DNA of 64,000 nt from Sinomonas atrocyanea (GTDB lineage: Bacteria > Actinomycetota > Actinomycetes > Actinomycetales > Micrococcaceae). Made by a program: the position numbers and the translations under genes. Positions 38,075 through 47,180 of this stretch are shown piece by piece (the stretch's first letter is position 1; every line of letters begins with the position of its first letter). The notes below the pieces were generated by a model. It had not been told where the DNA came from, made no database searches, and saw only the letters and a program-made list of their open reading frames with translations. Location: the NCBI RefSeq assembly GCF_030812675.1, contig NZ_JAUSTE010000004.1, forward strand, positions 186,001 to 250,000. Direction: 5' to 3'.

Positions 38075-38160
38075 CGCCAGAGACCCCGCAAGAAGACGCC
38101 AGAGACCCCTCAACCGATCCTTCCGGTTGAGGGGTCTCTGGCGGACCTTTGCGGGGTCTT
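38075..38160. terminator. Nested inverted repeat between convergent accA and MHS transporter genes
   Basis: A 20-bp perfect stem (38097-38116 with 38124-38143) with 7-base loop is enclosed by an 11-bp outer stem (38081-38091 with 38149-38159). CGCCAGAGACCCC appears twice in the left half (38075 and 38097). Placement between two convergent gene ends fits a bidirectional terminator. Confidence 0.75.
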
Positions 38161-38163
38161 CGG

Positions 38164-39570
38164 CTAGGCCGAGATGTTCTCCTCGAACTTGGCGTCGCGG
38201 GTCTCCTTGGTCAGCAGCAGCGCGACGAACGTGAGCACCGCCGCGGCCGCCAGGTACACGCCGACCCACACCGTGCTGCCCTTGCCGAACTGCCACAGGG
38301 CGATCGCGACGAACGAGGCCGGCGCGGCGCCGAGCACGGACGAGAGGTTGTAGGCGATCGCCGAGCCCGTGTAGCGGACGTTCGCCGGGAACAGCTCAGG
38401 CAGGATCGCGGCCATCGGCCCGAACGTCGCACCCATGAGCGTGAAGCCCACGATCAGGCCGACCATCGCGGCGCCGGTGCCGGGCCCGAACATGAGGCCC
38501 CAGGCGAGGCCGAAGGCGAAGATGAGGCCGGTGACCCAGAGCAGGAACCGGCGGCGTCCGTACTTCTCCGCGAGCGGCCCGGAGACCACGGTGAAGATGC
38601 CGAAGAACACGACGCCGATGATGAGCATCCACAGGAACAGGCCGCGGTCGATCCCCAGGCCGGGGACGAACGTGGACGCGTCGAACGGCTTGCCGGCCTT
38701 CTGGGCGGCGGCGCGGGCGACCTCGACCTTGTTCGTCGCGGTGCCGTAGGTGAGCGTGAAGCTCGTGGTGAGGTAGAAGAGCACGTAGGTCGCGAGCATG
38801 ATGAACGTGCCGGCGATGACCGCGCGCCAGTGGTGCCGGAACGTCGCCGCGAGCGGGACCTTGGCGACCTTCTCCTCCTCGATGACCTTCTTGAACGAGG
38901 TGCTCTCGACCAGCTTGAGGCGCACGTACAGGCCGATCGCGACCATGATGATGCTGAACAGGAAGGGGATGCGCCAGCCGAAGTCCTCGAACTGCTTCGT
39001 GGTGAGGAAGCTGTTCATGACCACGTACATGACGTTGGCGATGATGAAGCCGATCGGCGCCCCGAGCTGCGGGAACGTGCCCCACACGGCGCGCTTGTTG
39101 GCGGGGGCGTTCTCGGTGGCCAGCAGCGCCGCCCCTGACCATTCGCCGCCGAGGGCGAGGCCCTGGAGGAAGCGGAACACCACGAGCAGCAGCGGGGCCA
39201 GCACCACCCAGCCCGGCGTCGTCGCCGGCGGGAGCAGGCCGATGAGGAAGGTCGCGAGCCCCATCGTGACCAGCGAGGCGACGAGGGTGCCCTTGCGTCC
39301 AAGCTTGTCGCCGAAGTGGCCGAAGACGACCGAGCCGACCGGGCGCGCGACGAACGCGACGCCGAAGATCGCGAACGAGGACAGGATGGCGTTGATGTCC
39401 GTGGCGTTCGGGAAGAAGAGCTTCGGGAACACCAGCACGGACGCCGTCGCGTACGCGTAGAAGTCGAAGAACTCGATGGTCGTGCCGATGAGGCTCGAGA
39501 AGATGACTCGGCCCTTCGTATTGGCCGACTGTGCGGCCGAGGGCTCCGTCACCGCAGATGTGGTGGACAT
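38164..39570 (-). CDS. MFS transporter, metabolite:H+ symporter (MHS) family
   Basis: 468-residue 12-helix proton symporter. The N terminus TTIEFFDFYAYATASVLVFP, RPVGSVVFGHFGDKLGRKGTL and the LQGLALGGEWSGAALLATENAP segment are MHS signatures, seen in carriers of citrate, alpha-ketoglutarate, shikimate or proline/betaine. Substrate not determinable here. The ATG at 39570 gives the family-typical N terminus MSTTSAVTEPSAAQ; earlier in-frame codons lie in a region without a ribosome-binding site. Monocistronic, ending at the nested hairpin shared with accA. Confidence 0.9.
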   Translation of the reverse strand: MSTTSAVTEPSAAQSANTKGRVIFSSLIGTTIEFFDFYAYATASVLVFPKLFFPNATDINAILSSFAIFGVAFVARPVGSVVFGHFGDKLGRKGTLVASLVTMGLATFLIGLLPPATTPGWVVLAPLLLVVFRFLQGLALGGEWSGAALLATENAPANKRAVWGTFPQLGAPIGFIIANVMYVVMNSFLTTKQFEDFGWRIPFLFSIIMVAIGLYVRLKLVESTSFKKVIEEEKVAKVPLAATFRHHWRAVIAGTFIMLATYVLFYLTTSFTLTYGTATNKVEVARAAAQKAGKPFDASTFVPGLGIDRGLFLWMLIIGVVFFGIFTVVSGPLAEKYGRRRFLLWVTGLIFAFGLAWGLMFGPGTGAAMVGLIVGFTLMGATFGPMAAILPELFPANVRYTGSAIAYNLSSVLGAAPASFVAIALWQFGKGSTVWVGVYLAAAAVLTFVALLLTKETRDAKFEENISA

Positions 39571-39762
39571 GGCATCGCTTTCACATGCTGGACCGAGGAT
39601 TGACTTCCGGTCCGGGATTTGAGTACACGCCATCCTATGCCCGCCCCGTCCAGCCAACGGACAATCGGTTCACATGATGAGACGAAACTGAGTCTGCGGT
39701 TCCGGATGCCGGCGGGCACCCCGCCGGGCTCACGCGGGGCGCGCCGCCGGTGAGAGGGAGAT

Positions 39763-39816
39763 GTCACGGCCTGTTAACGGCTCTGGCTGCTGGCCGAAAC
39801 GCCCTGTTCCTAGCGT
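39763..39816 (+). promoter_or_regulatory. narK-nasA-nasB promoter with GlnR-type half-sites
   Basis: Half-sites GTCAC (39763), TTAAC (39774), a weak GGCTG (39785) and GAAAC (39796) fall in exact 11-base steps, the spacing of actinobacterial GlnR boxes (gTnAC-n6-GaAAC). A -10-like TAGCGT lies at 39811-39816, giving a leader of about 40 bases. Supports nitrogen control of nitrate assimilation; GlnR binding is inferred. The rest of the 291-base gap back to 39571 shows no gene. Confidence 0.55.
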
Positions 39817-39861
39817 GGGAGTCAGCCCAGAGAAGCCCACTCCCCCGCCCCAGGAGGACCC

Positions 39862-41319
39862 ATGAGCACCGAATCGACCACCACGCCCGCCCCGGCGCCA
39901 GGAGTCCAGAGCCCGGCAGCCCAGAGCCTGCGGCTCGACGTCCGCCGCGGGCGCTGGATCGAGCACTGGAACCCCGAGGACAGCGCCCAGTGGGAGGCCG
40001 AGGGCCGGGCCGTGGCCCGCAGGAACCTGCGCTGGTCCATCTTCGCCGAGTTCCTCGGCTTCGTCGTCTGGCAGCTGTGGTCCATCGTGGTGGTCTCGCT
40101 GCCCGCGGCGGGGTTCCGCTTCGACACCTCCCAGACGTTCTGGCTGATCTCGATGCCGAGCCTGGTCGGCGCCACCCTCCGCATCCCCTACACGTTCACG
40201 GTCTCCCGCTTCGGCGGCCGCAACTGGACGGTCGTCTCGGCGCTCCTGCTCCTCATCCCCACGCTCGGCCTCGCGGCGTGCGTCGCCACCCCCTCGACGC
40301 CGTTCTGGCTCATGCTCGCCGTGGCCGGCCTGGCCGGGTTCGGCGGCGGCAACTTCGCGAGCTCGATGGCGAACATCACCTTCTTCTTCCCCGCCCGGGA
40401 GAAGGGCTGGGCGCTCGGCCTGAACGCGGCCGGCGGCAACCTCGGCGCGGCGGTCGCCCAGCTCGCCGTCCCGCTCGCGGTGAGCCTGGCCGCGTTCGTG
40501 GCCAGCGGGGCCGCCGCCGCGGGCAAGGCCGGCTCCACGCTCGCCGTCGCGGGGCTCATGTGGGTGCCGCTCATCCTCGTCGCCGCGTTCGGGGCGCTCC
40601 GGCGGATGGACAACCTCGCCCACGCCAAGGGCGACCTCGCCGGATCACTCGCCGCGCTGAGGGAACCGCACCTGTGGGTCGTGTCCCTCCTCTACATCGG
40701 CACGTTCGGCTCGTTCATCGGCTTCGGCGGCGTCTTCCCGAAGCTCATCCACGACATCTTCCCCGCGTACTCGGTCTTCACCGTGAGCGCCGCGGGCGTG
40801 CCGGCGGCGCTCTCCCTCGCCTTCCTGGGCCCCCTCGTCGGCTCCCTGGCCCGCCCCTACGGCGGCAGGCTCGCGGACCGCTTCGGCGGGGCGCGCATCA
40901 CGGTCGCCTCGTTCGCGGTCATGGCCGCGGCGACGATCGCCCTCGTCGCGACGCTCCCGCTCAAGGGCTTCTGGCTCTTCCTCGGCCTGTTCCTCGTGCT
41001 GTTCGCCGCGAGCGGCGTGGGCAACGGGTCCACCTACCGCATGATCCCGGTGATCTTCGCCAGGGCGAGCCGGGCCGCCCGAGGCGGCGCGCCGGCGTCG
41101 CACACCGCCCGCCTCGCCTCCGCCGCCCTCGGCCTCATCTCCGCGGTCGGCGCGTACGGCGGGTTCGTGATCCCCCAGCTGCTGGGCGCGTCGAGTGCCG
41201 CCACCGGCTCCTACGTCCCGGCGTTCCTCGGGTTCGTCGCGGCCTACGCGCTCATGCTCGCCGTGTGCTGGGGCTGCTACCTGCGCCGCGGGTCCCTCGT
41301 GGCCCAGGCCGGCGCATGA
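39862..41319 (+). CDS. narK: Nitrate/nitrite MFS transporter
   Basis: 485-residue MFS carrier for nitrate uptake or nitrate/nitrite exchange. Nitrate-porter signatures are present: GFGGGNFASSMANITFFFPAREKGWALGLNAAGGNLG in helix 5 and the related PYGGRLADRFGGARIT / GVGNGSTYRMIPVIFA region in the second half. About 12 transmembrane helices after a soluble N terminus of 60 residues. AGGAGG sits 4 bases before the ATG. The stop overlaps the nasA start by 4 bases, making transport and reduction one operon. Confidence 0.95.
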   Translation: MSTESTTTPAPAPGVQSPAAQSLRLDVRRGRWIEHWNPEDSAQWEAEGRAVARRNLRWSIFAEFLGFVVWQLWSIVVVSLPAAGFRFDTSQTFWLISMPSLVGATLRIPYTFTVSRFGGRNWTVVSALLLLIPTLGLAACVATPSTPFWLMLAVAGLAGFGGGNFASSMANITFFFPAREKGWALGLNAAGGNLGAAVAQLAVPLAVSLAAFVASGAAAAGKAGSTLAVAGLMWVPLILVAAFGALRRMDNLAHAKGDLAGSLAALREPHLWVVSLLYIGTFGSFIGFGGVFPKLIHDIFPAYSVFTVSAAGVPAALSLAFLGPLVGSLARPYGGRLADRFGGARITVASFAVMAAATIALVATLPLKGFWLFLGLFLVLFAASGVGNGSTYRMIPVIFARASRAARGGAPASHTARLASAALGLISAVGAYGGFVIPQLLGASSAATGSYVPAFLGFVAAYALMLAVCWGCYLRRGSLVAQAGA

Positions 41320-43631
41320 GCCGGACCGCCGCGGCACCGGCCGTCCCGACCCACTGCCCCTACTGCGCGCTGCAGTGCGCCATGTCGCTGAGCTCCCCCG
41401 GACCCGCCGCCACGTCCGCTGTGCCGGAGGTCTCCGGCCGCGACTTCCCCACGAACCGCGGGGGGCTGTGCCGCAAGGGCTGGACCTCCGCGGAGCTGCT
41501 CGCGCACCCGGGGCGGCTCACCGCGCCGCTGATGCGGGCGGACGACGGCGAGCTCCGCCCCGTCAGCTGGGAGGCCGCCCTCGAGCGGGTGGCAGCCGAG
41601 GTGCGGCGGGCGCAGGCCCGGCACGGGAAGGACGCAGTGGGCGTCTTCGGCGGGGGCGGCCTGACCAACGAGAAGGCCTACCTGCTGGGGAAGTTCGCCC
41701 GGATCGCGCTGGGAACCTCGCGGATCGACTACAACGGACGGTTCTGCATGTCCTCGGCCGCGGCCGCGGGCACCCGGGCCTTCGGCCTCGACCGGGGGCT
41801 GCCGTTCCCGGTTGCGGACCTCGCGGGGGCGGACACGGTGCTCCTGCTCGGATCGAACGTGGCCGAGACCATGCCCCCGTTCGTGGCGCACCTCGCCGGG
41901 GCCAGGGCCGCCGGCGGGCTGATCGTCGTCGACCCGCGCCGCACCGCCACCGCGGCGCTCGCGGACGACGGCGCCGGGCTCCACCTCCAGCCGGCCCCGC
42001 ACACCGATCTGGTGCTCCTCCTGGGGCTCGCCCACGTGGTCCTCGCCGAGGGGCTCGCGGCGCACGCCTACCTCGCAGACCGCGCGGCCCGGGGCACCCC
42101 CGGCGAGGGACCGGACGCGCTCGCCCGCTCCGTCGCCCCGTGGTGGCCCGAGCGGGTGCAGGCGGCCACGGGGGTCCCGGCCACCCTGGTCCGCGAGACC
42201 GCCCGGCGGCTCGCCCAGTCGGCCCGGACCGGCTCGTGCTACATCCTCACGGGCCGGGGCGTCGAGCAGCACGCCGACGGCACCGACACGGCGACGGCCG
42301 CCATCAACCTCGCGCTCCTGCTCGGCCTGCCCGGCTCCCGGCGCGGCGGCTACGGCACGCTCACGGGACAGGGCAACGGGCAGGGCGGCCGGGAGCACGG
42401 CCAGAAGGCCGACCAGCTCCCCGGCTACCGCAAGATCACCGACCCCGCCGCCCGGCAGCACGTGGCCCGGGTGTGGGGCGTGCCCGAGGCGAGCATCCCG
42501 GGGCCGGGCCTGCCCGCCGTCGAGCTCCTCGCCTCCCTCGGCAAGCCCGCCTCGGAGGGCCCGGCGGGACAGACGAAGGCGGGCGGCGTGCGCTGCCTGT
42601 TCGTGCACGGGGCCAATCCCGCCGTCTCCGCCCCGGATGCCACCGCCGTGCTGGCCGGGCTGCGGGCGCTGGACTTCCTCGTGGTCTGCGACTTCTTCCT
42701 CTCGGAGACGGCACGCGAGGCGGACGTCGTGCTGCCAGTGCTGCAGTGGGCCGAGGAGGAGGGCACCATGACCAACCTCGAGGGCCGCGTGCTCCGGCGC
42801 CGCCGGGCGACCGCCCCGCCCCCGGGGCCCCGCAGCGAGCTGTGGATCATGCACCGGCTGGGCGCGCTGCTCGGTGCGCCGTCGTCCTTCCCCGAGGACC
42901 CGCGCGAGGTGTTCGAAGAGCTCCGCGCCGCCTCGGCCGGGGGGCCGGCGGACTACTCGGGCATCACCTACGAGCGGCTCGACGCCGGGGAGGCGCTGCA
43001 CTGGCCGTGTCCGGCGGGAGCCCCGGGTGCGGGCCGAGGTCAGGGCAAGGCCCGGCTCTTCCTCGACCGCTTCGCGCACCCTGACGGCCGGGCAAGGATC
43101 GTGCCCGTGCGGCCCAACACCCCCGCGGGCGCCCCCGCCGGGCCTGCCCATCGGCCCGCTCCGGCGCTGTTCCAGCTCGCCACCGGCAGGCTGCTCGAGC
43201 ACTACCAGTCCGGGGCCCAGACCCGGCGCGTCGCCTCGCTCGCGGCAGCGCAGCCGGAGGTCCGCCTGGAGATCCACCCCGCCTCGGCAGCCCGGCTGGG
43301 GATCGCGGACGGCGCGTGGGTCGCCGTCCGCCGCGCCGACGCTGCCGGGTCCGCGGACGCCCGGGGTGCCGGCCCCGAGGTGCGCTGCCGCGCGCAGGTG
43401 ACCGCCGAGGTGCGGCCGGACACCGTGTTCCTCCCGTTCCACTTCCCGGGACCCGGGGCTGCGAACCGGGTCACCGAGCAGCGCACCGATCCGATCTCCG
43501 GCATGCCCGAGTTCAAGACCACGCGCGTGCTCGTGGTGCCCCTCCCCCAGGACCGGACCGGCCCGGTGCCCTCCGTGAGCGGCGCCCTGCCCGCCCTCGT
43601 CCCCGTCCCCTCCAAGGAGGCTCCGCGATGA
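41316..43631 (+). CDS. nasA: Assimilatory nitrate reductase catalytic subunit (molybdopterin)
   Basis: 771-residue bis-MGD enzyme reducing nitrate to nitrite in the cytoplasm. N-terminal [4Fe-4S] ligands Cys14, Cys17, Cys21 and Cys52 (HCPYCALQCAM ... GGLCRKGW); NGRFCMSSA provides the likely Mo-ligating Cys; the C terminus has the molybdopterin dinucleotide-binding fold (LATGRLLEHYQSGAQTRR). No Tat signal, which separates it from periplasmic Nap. ATG at 41316 overlaps the narK stop; its own stop overlaps nasB (ATGA). Electrons probably come from the NasB flavoprotein. Confidence 0.95.
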   Translation: MSRTAAAPAVPTHCPYCALQCAMSLSSPGPAATSAVPEVSGRDFPTNRGGLCRKGWTSAELLAHPGRLTAPLMRADDGELRPVSWEAALERVAAEVRRAQARHGKDAVGVFGGGGLTNEKAYLLGKFARIALGTSRIDYNGRFCMSSAAAAGTRAFGLDRGLPFPVADLAGADTVLLLGSNVAETMPPFVAHLAGARAAGGLIVVDPRRTATAALADDGAGLHLQPAPHTDLVLLLGLAHVVLAEGLAAHAYLADRAARGTPGEGPDALARSVAPWWPERVQAATGVPATLVRETARRLAQSARTGSCYILTGRGVEQHADGTDTATAAINLALLLGLPGSRRGGYGTLTGQGNGQGGREHGQKADQLPGYRKITDPAARQHVARVWGVPEASIPGPGLPAVELLASLGKPASEGPAGQTKAGGVRCLFVHGANPAVSAPDATAVLAGLRALDFLVVCDFFLSETAREADVVLPVLQWAEEEGTMTNLEGRVLRRRRATAPPPGPRSELWIMHRLGALLGAPSSFPEDPREVFEELRAASAGGPADYSGITYERLDAGEALHWPCPAGAPGAGRGQGKARLFLDRFAHPDGRARIVPVRPNTPAGAPAGPAHRPAPALFQLATGRLLEHYQSGAQTRRVASLAAAQPEVRLEIHPASAARLGIADGAWVAVRRADAAGSADARGAGPEVRCRAQVTAEVRPDTVFLPFHFPGPGAANRVTEQRTDPISGMPEFKTTRVLVVPLPQDRTGPVPSVSGALPALVPVPSKEAPR

Positions 43632-45196
43632 CTGCCCCGACCCCGCACCCGGCAGGCTCGGTGCCCGCCCGGCCGCGCATCGTCGTCGTCGGCTTCGGAC
43701 CCGTCGCCGCCCGCTTCGTCGACGAGCTCCGGCCCGCCGCGGCGGCCGGCGCGCTCGAGCTCACCGTGGTCGGCGAGGAGGAGCTGCCGGCCTACAACCG
43801 GGTGCTCGTCGCAGACCTCGGCGTGGGCCGGACCACCCTCGCGGCGATGGCCCTGGCCGACCCGGAAGAGCTCGAGGCGGACGGAGTGCGCGTGCTCACC
43901 GGCACCCGCGCGGTCCGCGTGGACAGGTCGCGGCGCACGGTCCGGCTCGCCGACGGCACGGGCCTCGCCTACGAGCGGCTGGTCCTGGCCACCGGCGCCC
44001 GCGCCGTCGTGCCCAACCTCACGGGGCTCAACCCGGATCCGCTGCACCCGGTCCTTCCCCCGGGCGTCACCGCTCTCCGCGACGCGCACGACGCCGCGCG
44101 GCTGGCCTCCGCGGTCAGGGGACGCCGCAGGATCGTGGTCCTGGGCGGAGGGGTCCTGGGTCTGGAGGCCGCGCTCGCCGCGAGCGAGGAGGGCGCCACC
44201 GTCACGGTGGTCCACCACGGGAGCCACCCGCTCGGACGCGCGATCGACGCGGCCGGCGGAGCCACGCTCGCGGCCGCGCTGCGCCGCCGGGGCGTCCGGG
44301 TCGCGGGGAACGCCCGTTCGACCGGGCTCGAGACCGGCCCGGACGGGGCCTTCCGTGCCCTGCTCCTCGAGGACGGCTCGGCGGTCGACGCCGACCTCCT
44401 GGTCCTCGCGTGCGGGGCCAGGCCCCGGACGGAGCTCGCGGAGGGCGTCGGCCTGGCCGTGGGGCCCGGGGTGCTCGTCGACGAGGGGCTGCGGGCCCTG
44501 CACACCGAGCATGTCTTCGCGGTCGGAGACTGCGCGCAGCCCGGCGAGAGGGCACCGAGCGGGCTCATCGCCCCGGGGTGGCAGCAGGCCGACTGGCTCG
44601 CCGCCCGCTTCCGGAGCGAGTTCCTCGGTGAGGCAGCGCCCGCACCCCTCGGCCCCGAGCGGGCGCCGGTCATCCTGCTCAAGGCGCGCGGCGTGAACCT
44701 CGCGGTGGCCGGGGAGGTGGGCGTGGAGCCGTGGGACACCTTCTCGCCCGAGAACGCCCCGGCCGCGTCGGGGCCGCCCCCGCTGCAGGTCTCCCTGTGG
44801 TCGGACCCCGAGCACGGGGCCTACGTGAAGATGGCCACGCGCGCGGGCGTCCTGGTCGGCTTCGTGGCCTTGGGCATGCCCCGGGCCGCGGCGGAGCTCA
44901 CGCTGCTGTTCGAGTCAGGGGCCGAGCTTCCGGCCGACCGCTCGGTGATCCTCCGGCTCGACGGTCCGGAGGCGGCCCTCGCCGGCGGGCCGTCCGCGTC
45001 CGCCGCGCCGGATCCCGAGGCCATGCTGTGCCGGTGTGCCGGGGTGAGCCGCGGCCGGGTGCAGGAGGCTGTCGGCACCGGGTGCTCGACGGTCGAGGAG
45101 GTCTCGCGCCGGACGCGGGCCGGGACGGGCTGCGGCGGCTGCAGGGACGGGGTGCGCGAGCTCATCGAGGAGCACTTCGCCGCCGCTGCGGCCTGA
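43628..45196 (+). CDS. nasB: FAD-dependent nitrate reductase electron-transfer subunit with BFD-like domain
   Basis: 522 residues. FAD/NAD-binding domains as in the N-terminal part of NirB: RIVVVGFGPVAARFVDEL, LPAYNRVLVADLGVG, LATGARAVVPN, VVLGGGVLGLEAALAA and HVFAVGDCAQPGE. It ends in one BFD-like [2Fe-2S] domain (LCRCAGVSRGRVQ ... GTGCGGCRDGVRELI) and has no siroheme domain, so it is not a nitrite reductase. Likely passes NAD(P)H electrons to NasA. GGAGG before ATG 43628; coupled to nasA by ATGA. Its last 35 bases overlap the convergent benE gene. Confidence 0.88.
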   Translation: MTAPTPHPAGSVPARPRIVVVGFGPVAARFVDELRPAAAAGALELTVVGEEELPAYNRVLVADLGVGRTTLAAMALADPEELEADGVRVLTGTRAVRVDRSRRTVRLADGTGLAYERLVLATGARAVVPNLTGLNPDPLHPVLPPGVTALRDAHDAARLASAVRGRRRIVVLGGGVLGLEAALAASEEGATVTVVHHGSHPLGRAIDAAGGATLAAALRRRGVRVAGNARSTGLETGPDGAFRALLLEDGSAVDADLLVLACGARPRTELAEGVGLAVGPGVLVDEGLRALHTEHVFAVGDCAQPGERAPSGLIAPGWQQADWLAARFRSEFLGEAAPAPLGPERAPVILLKARGVNLAVAGEVGVEPWDTFSPENAPAASGPPPLQVSLWSDPEHGAYVKMATRAGVLVGFVALGMPRAAAELTLLFESGAELPADRSVILRLDGPEAALAGGPSASAAPDPEAMLCRCAGVSRGRVQEAVGTGCSTVEEVSRRTRAGTGCGGCRDGVRELIEEHFAAAAA

Positions 45197-46439
45197 ACAT
45201 CCCCAGAGCTGTGTAGGCCACGGTGCCCGCGACGAGGCCCCAGAAGGGTGCGACGAGGCCGAACGCGCTCACCCCGGACGCGGTGACGGCCAGAGTGATC
45301 ACGGCAGCCTCGATCTCGTGCGGCGCCGTTTGGGTGCCGCCTCGTCGCGGTGCGATCGCGTCGACGATCGCGCCCTGGGTCGCCGCGAGGAGCGCGACGC
45401 CGGCCAGGGCGGTCAGGAGCGTGGCCGGGGCGGCTGCCACGAGGGCCACCGCTGTGGTGCTGAAGACGCCGAAGAGGATGTAGAAGGCGCCGCATGAGAT
45501 GCCCGCGATGTAGCGGCGCGCAGCATCCGGGTGGGCCTCGCGGCCGGCGCAGATGCCCGCGGTGATGGCCGCGAGGTTGATCCCATGGGAACCGAACGGA
45601 GCCGAGAGCACCCAGGCGAGCGACGCCCCGCCGATCATGGCTCTGTCCCCTGCGTCGTACCCGAGCTGGCGCATCATCGCGAGGCCGGGGGCGTTCTGCC
45701 CGGCCATCGTCACCACGAGCAGCGGCACGGAGATGCCGACGATCGCCGGGAGGCCGAAGGTCGGCGTCGTCCATACCGGGCCGGAGAAGTCCCAGGAGAG
45801 GTCCGGCATCCGCACCTCCCGCGTGGCCGCGGCGAGCGCGGCTCCCGCGGCCAGCGCGACGAGGACTGCGTAGCGGGGTACGAGCCTGCGGCCGAGCAGG
45901 AACGCGAGGACGAGCCCGCCCCCCACGACGGGGGCCTCCACGACTGCGCCGCTCGCCTTGAGCACGAACGGCAGGAGAACGCCGGCCAGCAGCGCGGCGA
46001 CCACCGGCTGGGGCACGGCCTCCATGATCTTGCCGAACCATCCGGTCACCCCGAGCACGAGCGCGGCGAGGGCCGCGACAACGTAGGCCCCGAGCGCGTC
46101 GGAGTAGGGGTAGTGGCCCAGCGCCGCCAGGAGGAGCGCCGCGCCGGGCACCGACCACGCGACCACGACCGGCTGGCGGGTGGCCACGCTCAGCACGATG
46201 CACGTGATCCCGCTGGCGATGGCGATGGAGCTCACCCACGACGCGGTCAGCTCGTCGCCCAGGTGCGCCGCGTGGGCGGCCTGGAGCACCACGACCATCG
46301 GCCCGGCATAGGAGACCGCCACCGCGATGAAGCCCGCGATGACGGCGGAGAAGGACACCGCGGCGAGCATCCCCGGAGGCCGGGCGGAGCCTGCGGCGTC
46401 GGGCCGCCTCCTGGTCGTTTCCTCGGCTGTCGTGGCCAT
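45162..46439 (-). CDS. benE: Benzoate/H+ symporter family transporter
   Basis: 425-residue membrane protein with about 12 hydrophobic helices. BenE-family features: MLAAVSFSAVIAGFIAVAVS near the start, SWVSSIAIASGITCIVLSV, AWSVPGAALL, and APFGSHGINLAAITAGICAG (the family G-S-H-x-x-N-x-A-A motif). The ATG at 46439 has GAGGAGC upstream; an earlier ATG at 46454 is possible. No aromatic degradation genes lie nearby, so benzoate as substrate is a family-based inference. The 3' end overlaps nasB tail-to-tail. Confidence 0.88.
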   Translation of the reverse strand: MATTAEETTRRRPDAAGSARPPGMLAAVSFSAVIAGFIAVAVSYAGPMVVVLQAAHAAHLGDELTASWVSSIAIASGITCIVLSVATRQPVVVAWSVPGAALLLAALGHYPYSDALGAYVVAALAALVLGVTGWFGKIMEAVPQPVVAALLAGVLLPFVLKASGAVVEAPVVGGGLVLAFLLGRRLVPRYAVLVALAAGAALAAATREVRMPDLSWDFSGPVWTTPTFGLPAIVGISVPLLVVTMAGQNAPGLAMMRQLGYDAGDRAMIGGASLAWVLSAPFGSHGINLAAITAGICAGREAHPDAARRYIAGISCGAFYILFGVFSTTAVALVAAAPATLLTALAGVALLAATQGAIVDAIAPRRGGTQTAPHEIEAAVITLAVTASGVSAFGLVAPFWGLVAGTVAYTALGMFRPQRRRSAPR

Positions 46440-46570
46440 CGTCGCTCCTCGCACCTCGCGCCTGCCCTGTGACGGCGGCCACGGTACAGCAACGCCGGCC
46501 TCTGGATTGCAGCGCTCTGCGTATCAATGGCGTCCCTCGGGCTGCGCGCGGGCGCGGGTCCGCGCGGACC

Positions 46571-46589
46571 GGCGCCCCGAGGGGGCGCC
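46571..46589 (-). terminator. Short hairpin after the hemerythrin-like gene
   Basis: An 8-bp GC stem (GGCGCCCC 46571-46578 with GGGGCGCC 46582-46589) with a 3-base loop lies three bases past the stop of the gene read on the minus strand. Confidence 0.5.
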
Positions 46590-46592
46590 TGG

Positions 46593-47087
46593 CTACTCGC
46601 CCACGAGGGTCTCGAGGCCGGCGACCGCCTCTGCAAGGGAGAGGTCCGGGCGTGCGGCGATGTACGGGAAGAGCAGCTCGTTCTCCTTCTTCAGGTGCAG
46701 GGCGAACGCCCGGGCGATCGCCGTGCCGACGGCGGCGGCCCTGGGCCCGTCGCTTCCGCGGAGCTCCTCCACGAGGCCGATGATCGCCTGATGGTCCATG
46801 AGCATGCCCTCCACGAGGAGGCGCGCCTCCTCGGTCTCCCGCGCGGGCCCATACAGGGGGCCCTCCTCGGCCACGGCGTGCGGGATGAGCTCGTCCTCGC
46901 ACCATCCGATCAGGTTCGCCTTCTCGTCGTGGGCCGTCCCGGCGTCGGCGGCTGCGACGGCGGCGACGAGCGCGTCGGCGAGCGCGGTCGCGCGCCGGAG
47001 CATGTGGCCGTGGTGCTCCTCGACCGCGGCGAGGGCCTCGCGGTCGTCCGCGAAGGTGGGGTTGCCGTGGTTCCCGTCGTGTGCCAT
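46593..47087 (-). CDS. Hemerythrin HHE domain-containing protein
   Basis: 164-residue four-helix protein with the di-iron ligand pattern of hemerythrins: VEEHHGHMLRRA, DELIPHAVAEEGPLY, MLMDHQAIIGLVEEL and FALHLKKENELLFPYI supply His and Glu residues. Such proteins sense or bind O2 or NO, or store iron. The ATG at 47087 has GGAGG upstream and gives the more compact protein; a longer frame from 47123 lacks a site. Located between benE and the sel genes with no operon overlap, so a link to either is not shown. Confidence 0.87.
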   Translation of the reverse strand: MAHDGNHGNPTFADDREALAAVEEHHGHMLRRATALADALVAAVAAADAGTAHDEKANLIGWCEDELIPHAVAEEGPLYGPARETEEARLLVEGMLMDHQAIIGLVEELRGSDGPRAAAVGTAIARAFALHLKKENELLFPYIAARPDLSLAEAVAGLETLVGE

Positions 47088-47180
47088 GCGGTCATCCTCC
47101 CGCCGCGGCCGCCGGCCGCTCAAGGGCCGAAGGGCTCGGGATGGGCGGCGGCCCCGACGCTTCCGCGGCTGGCCGGCGGG

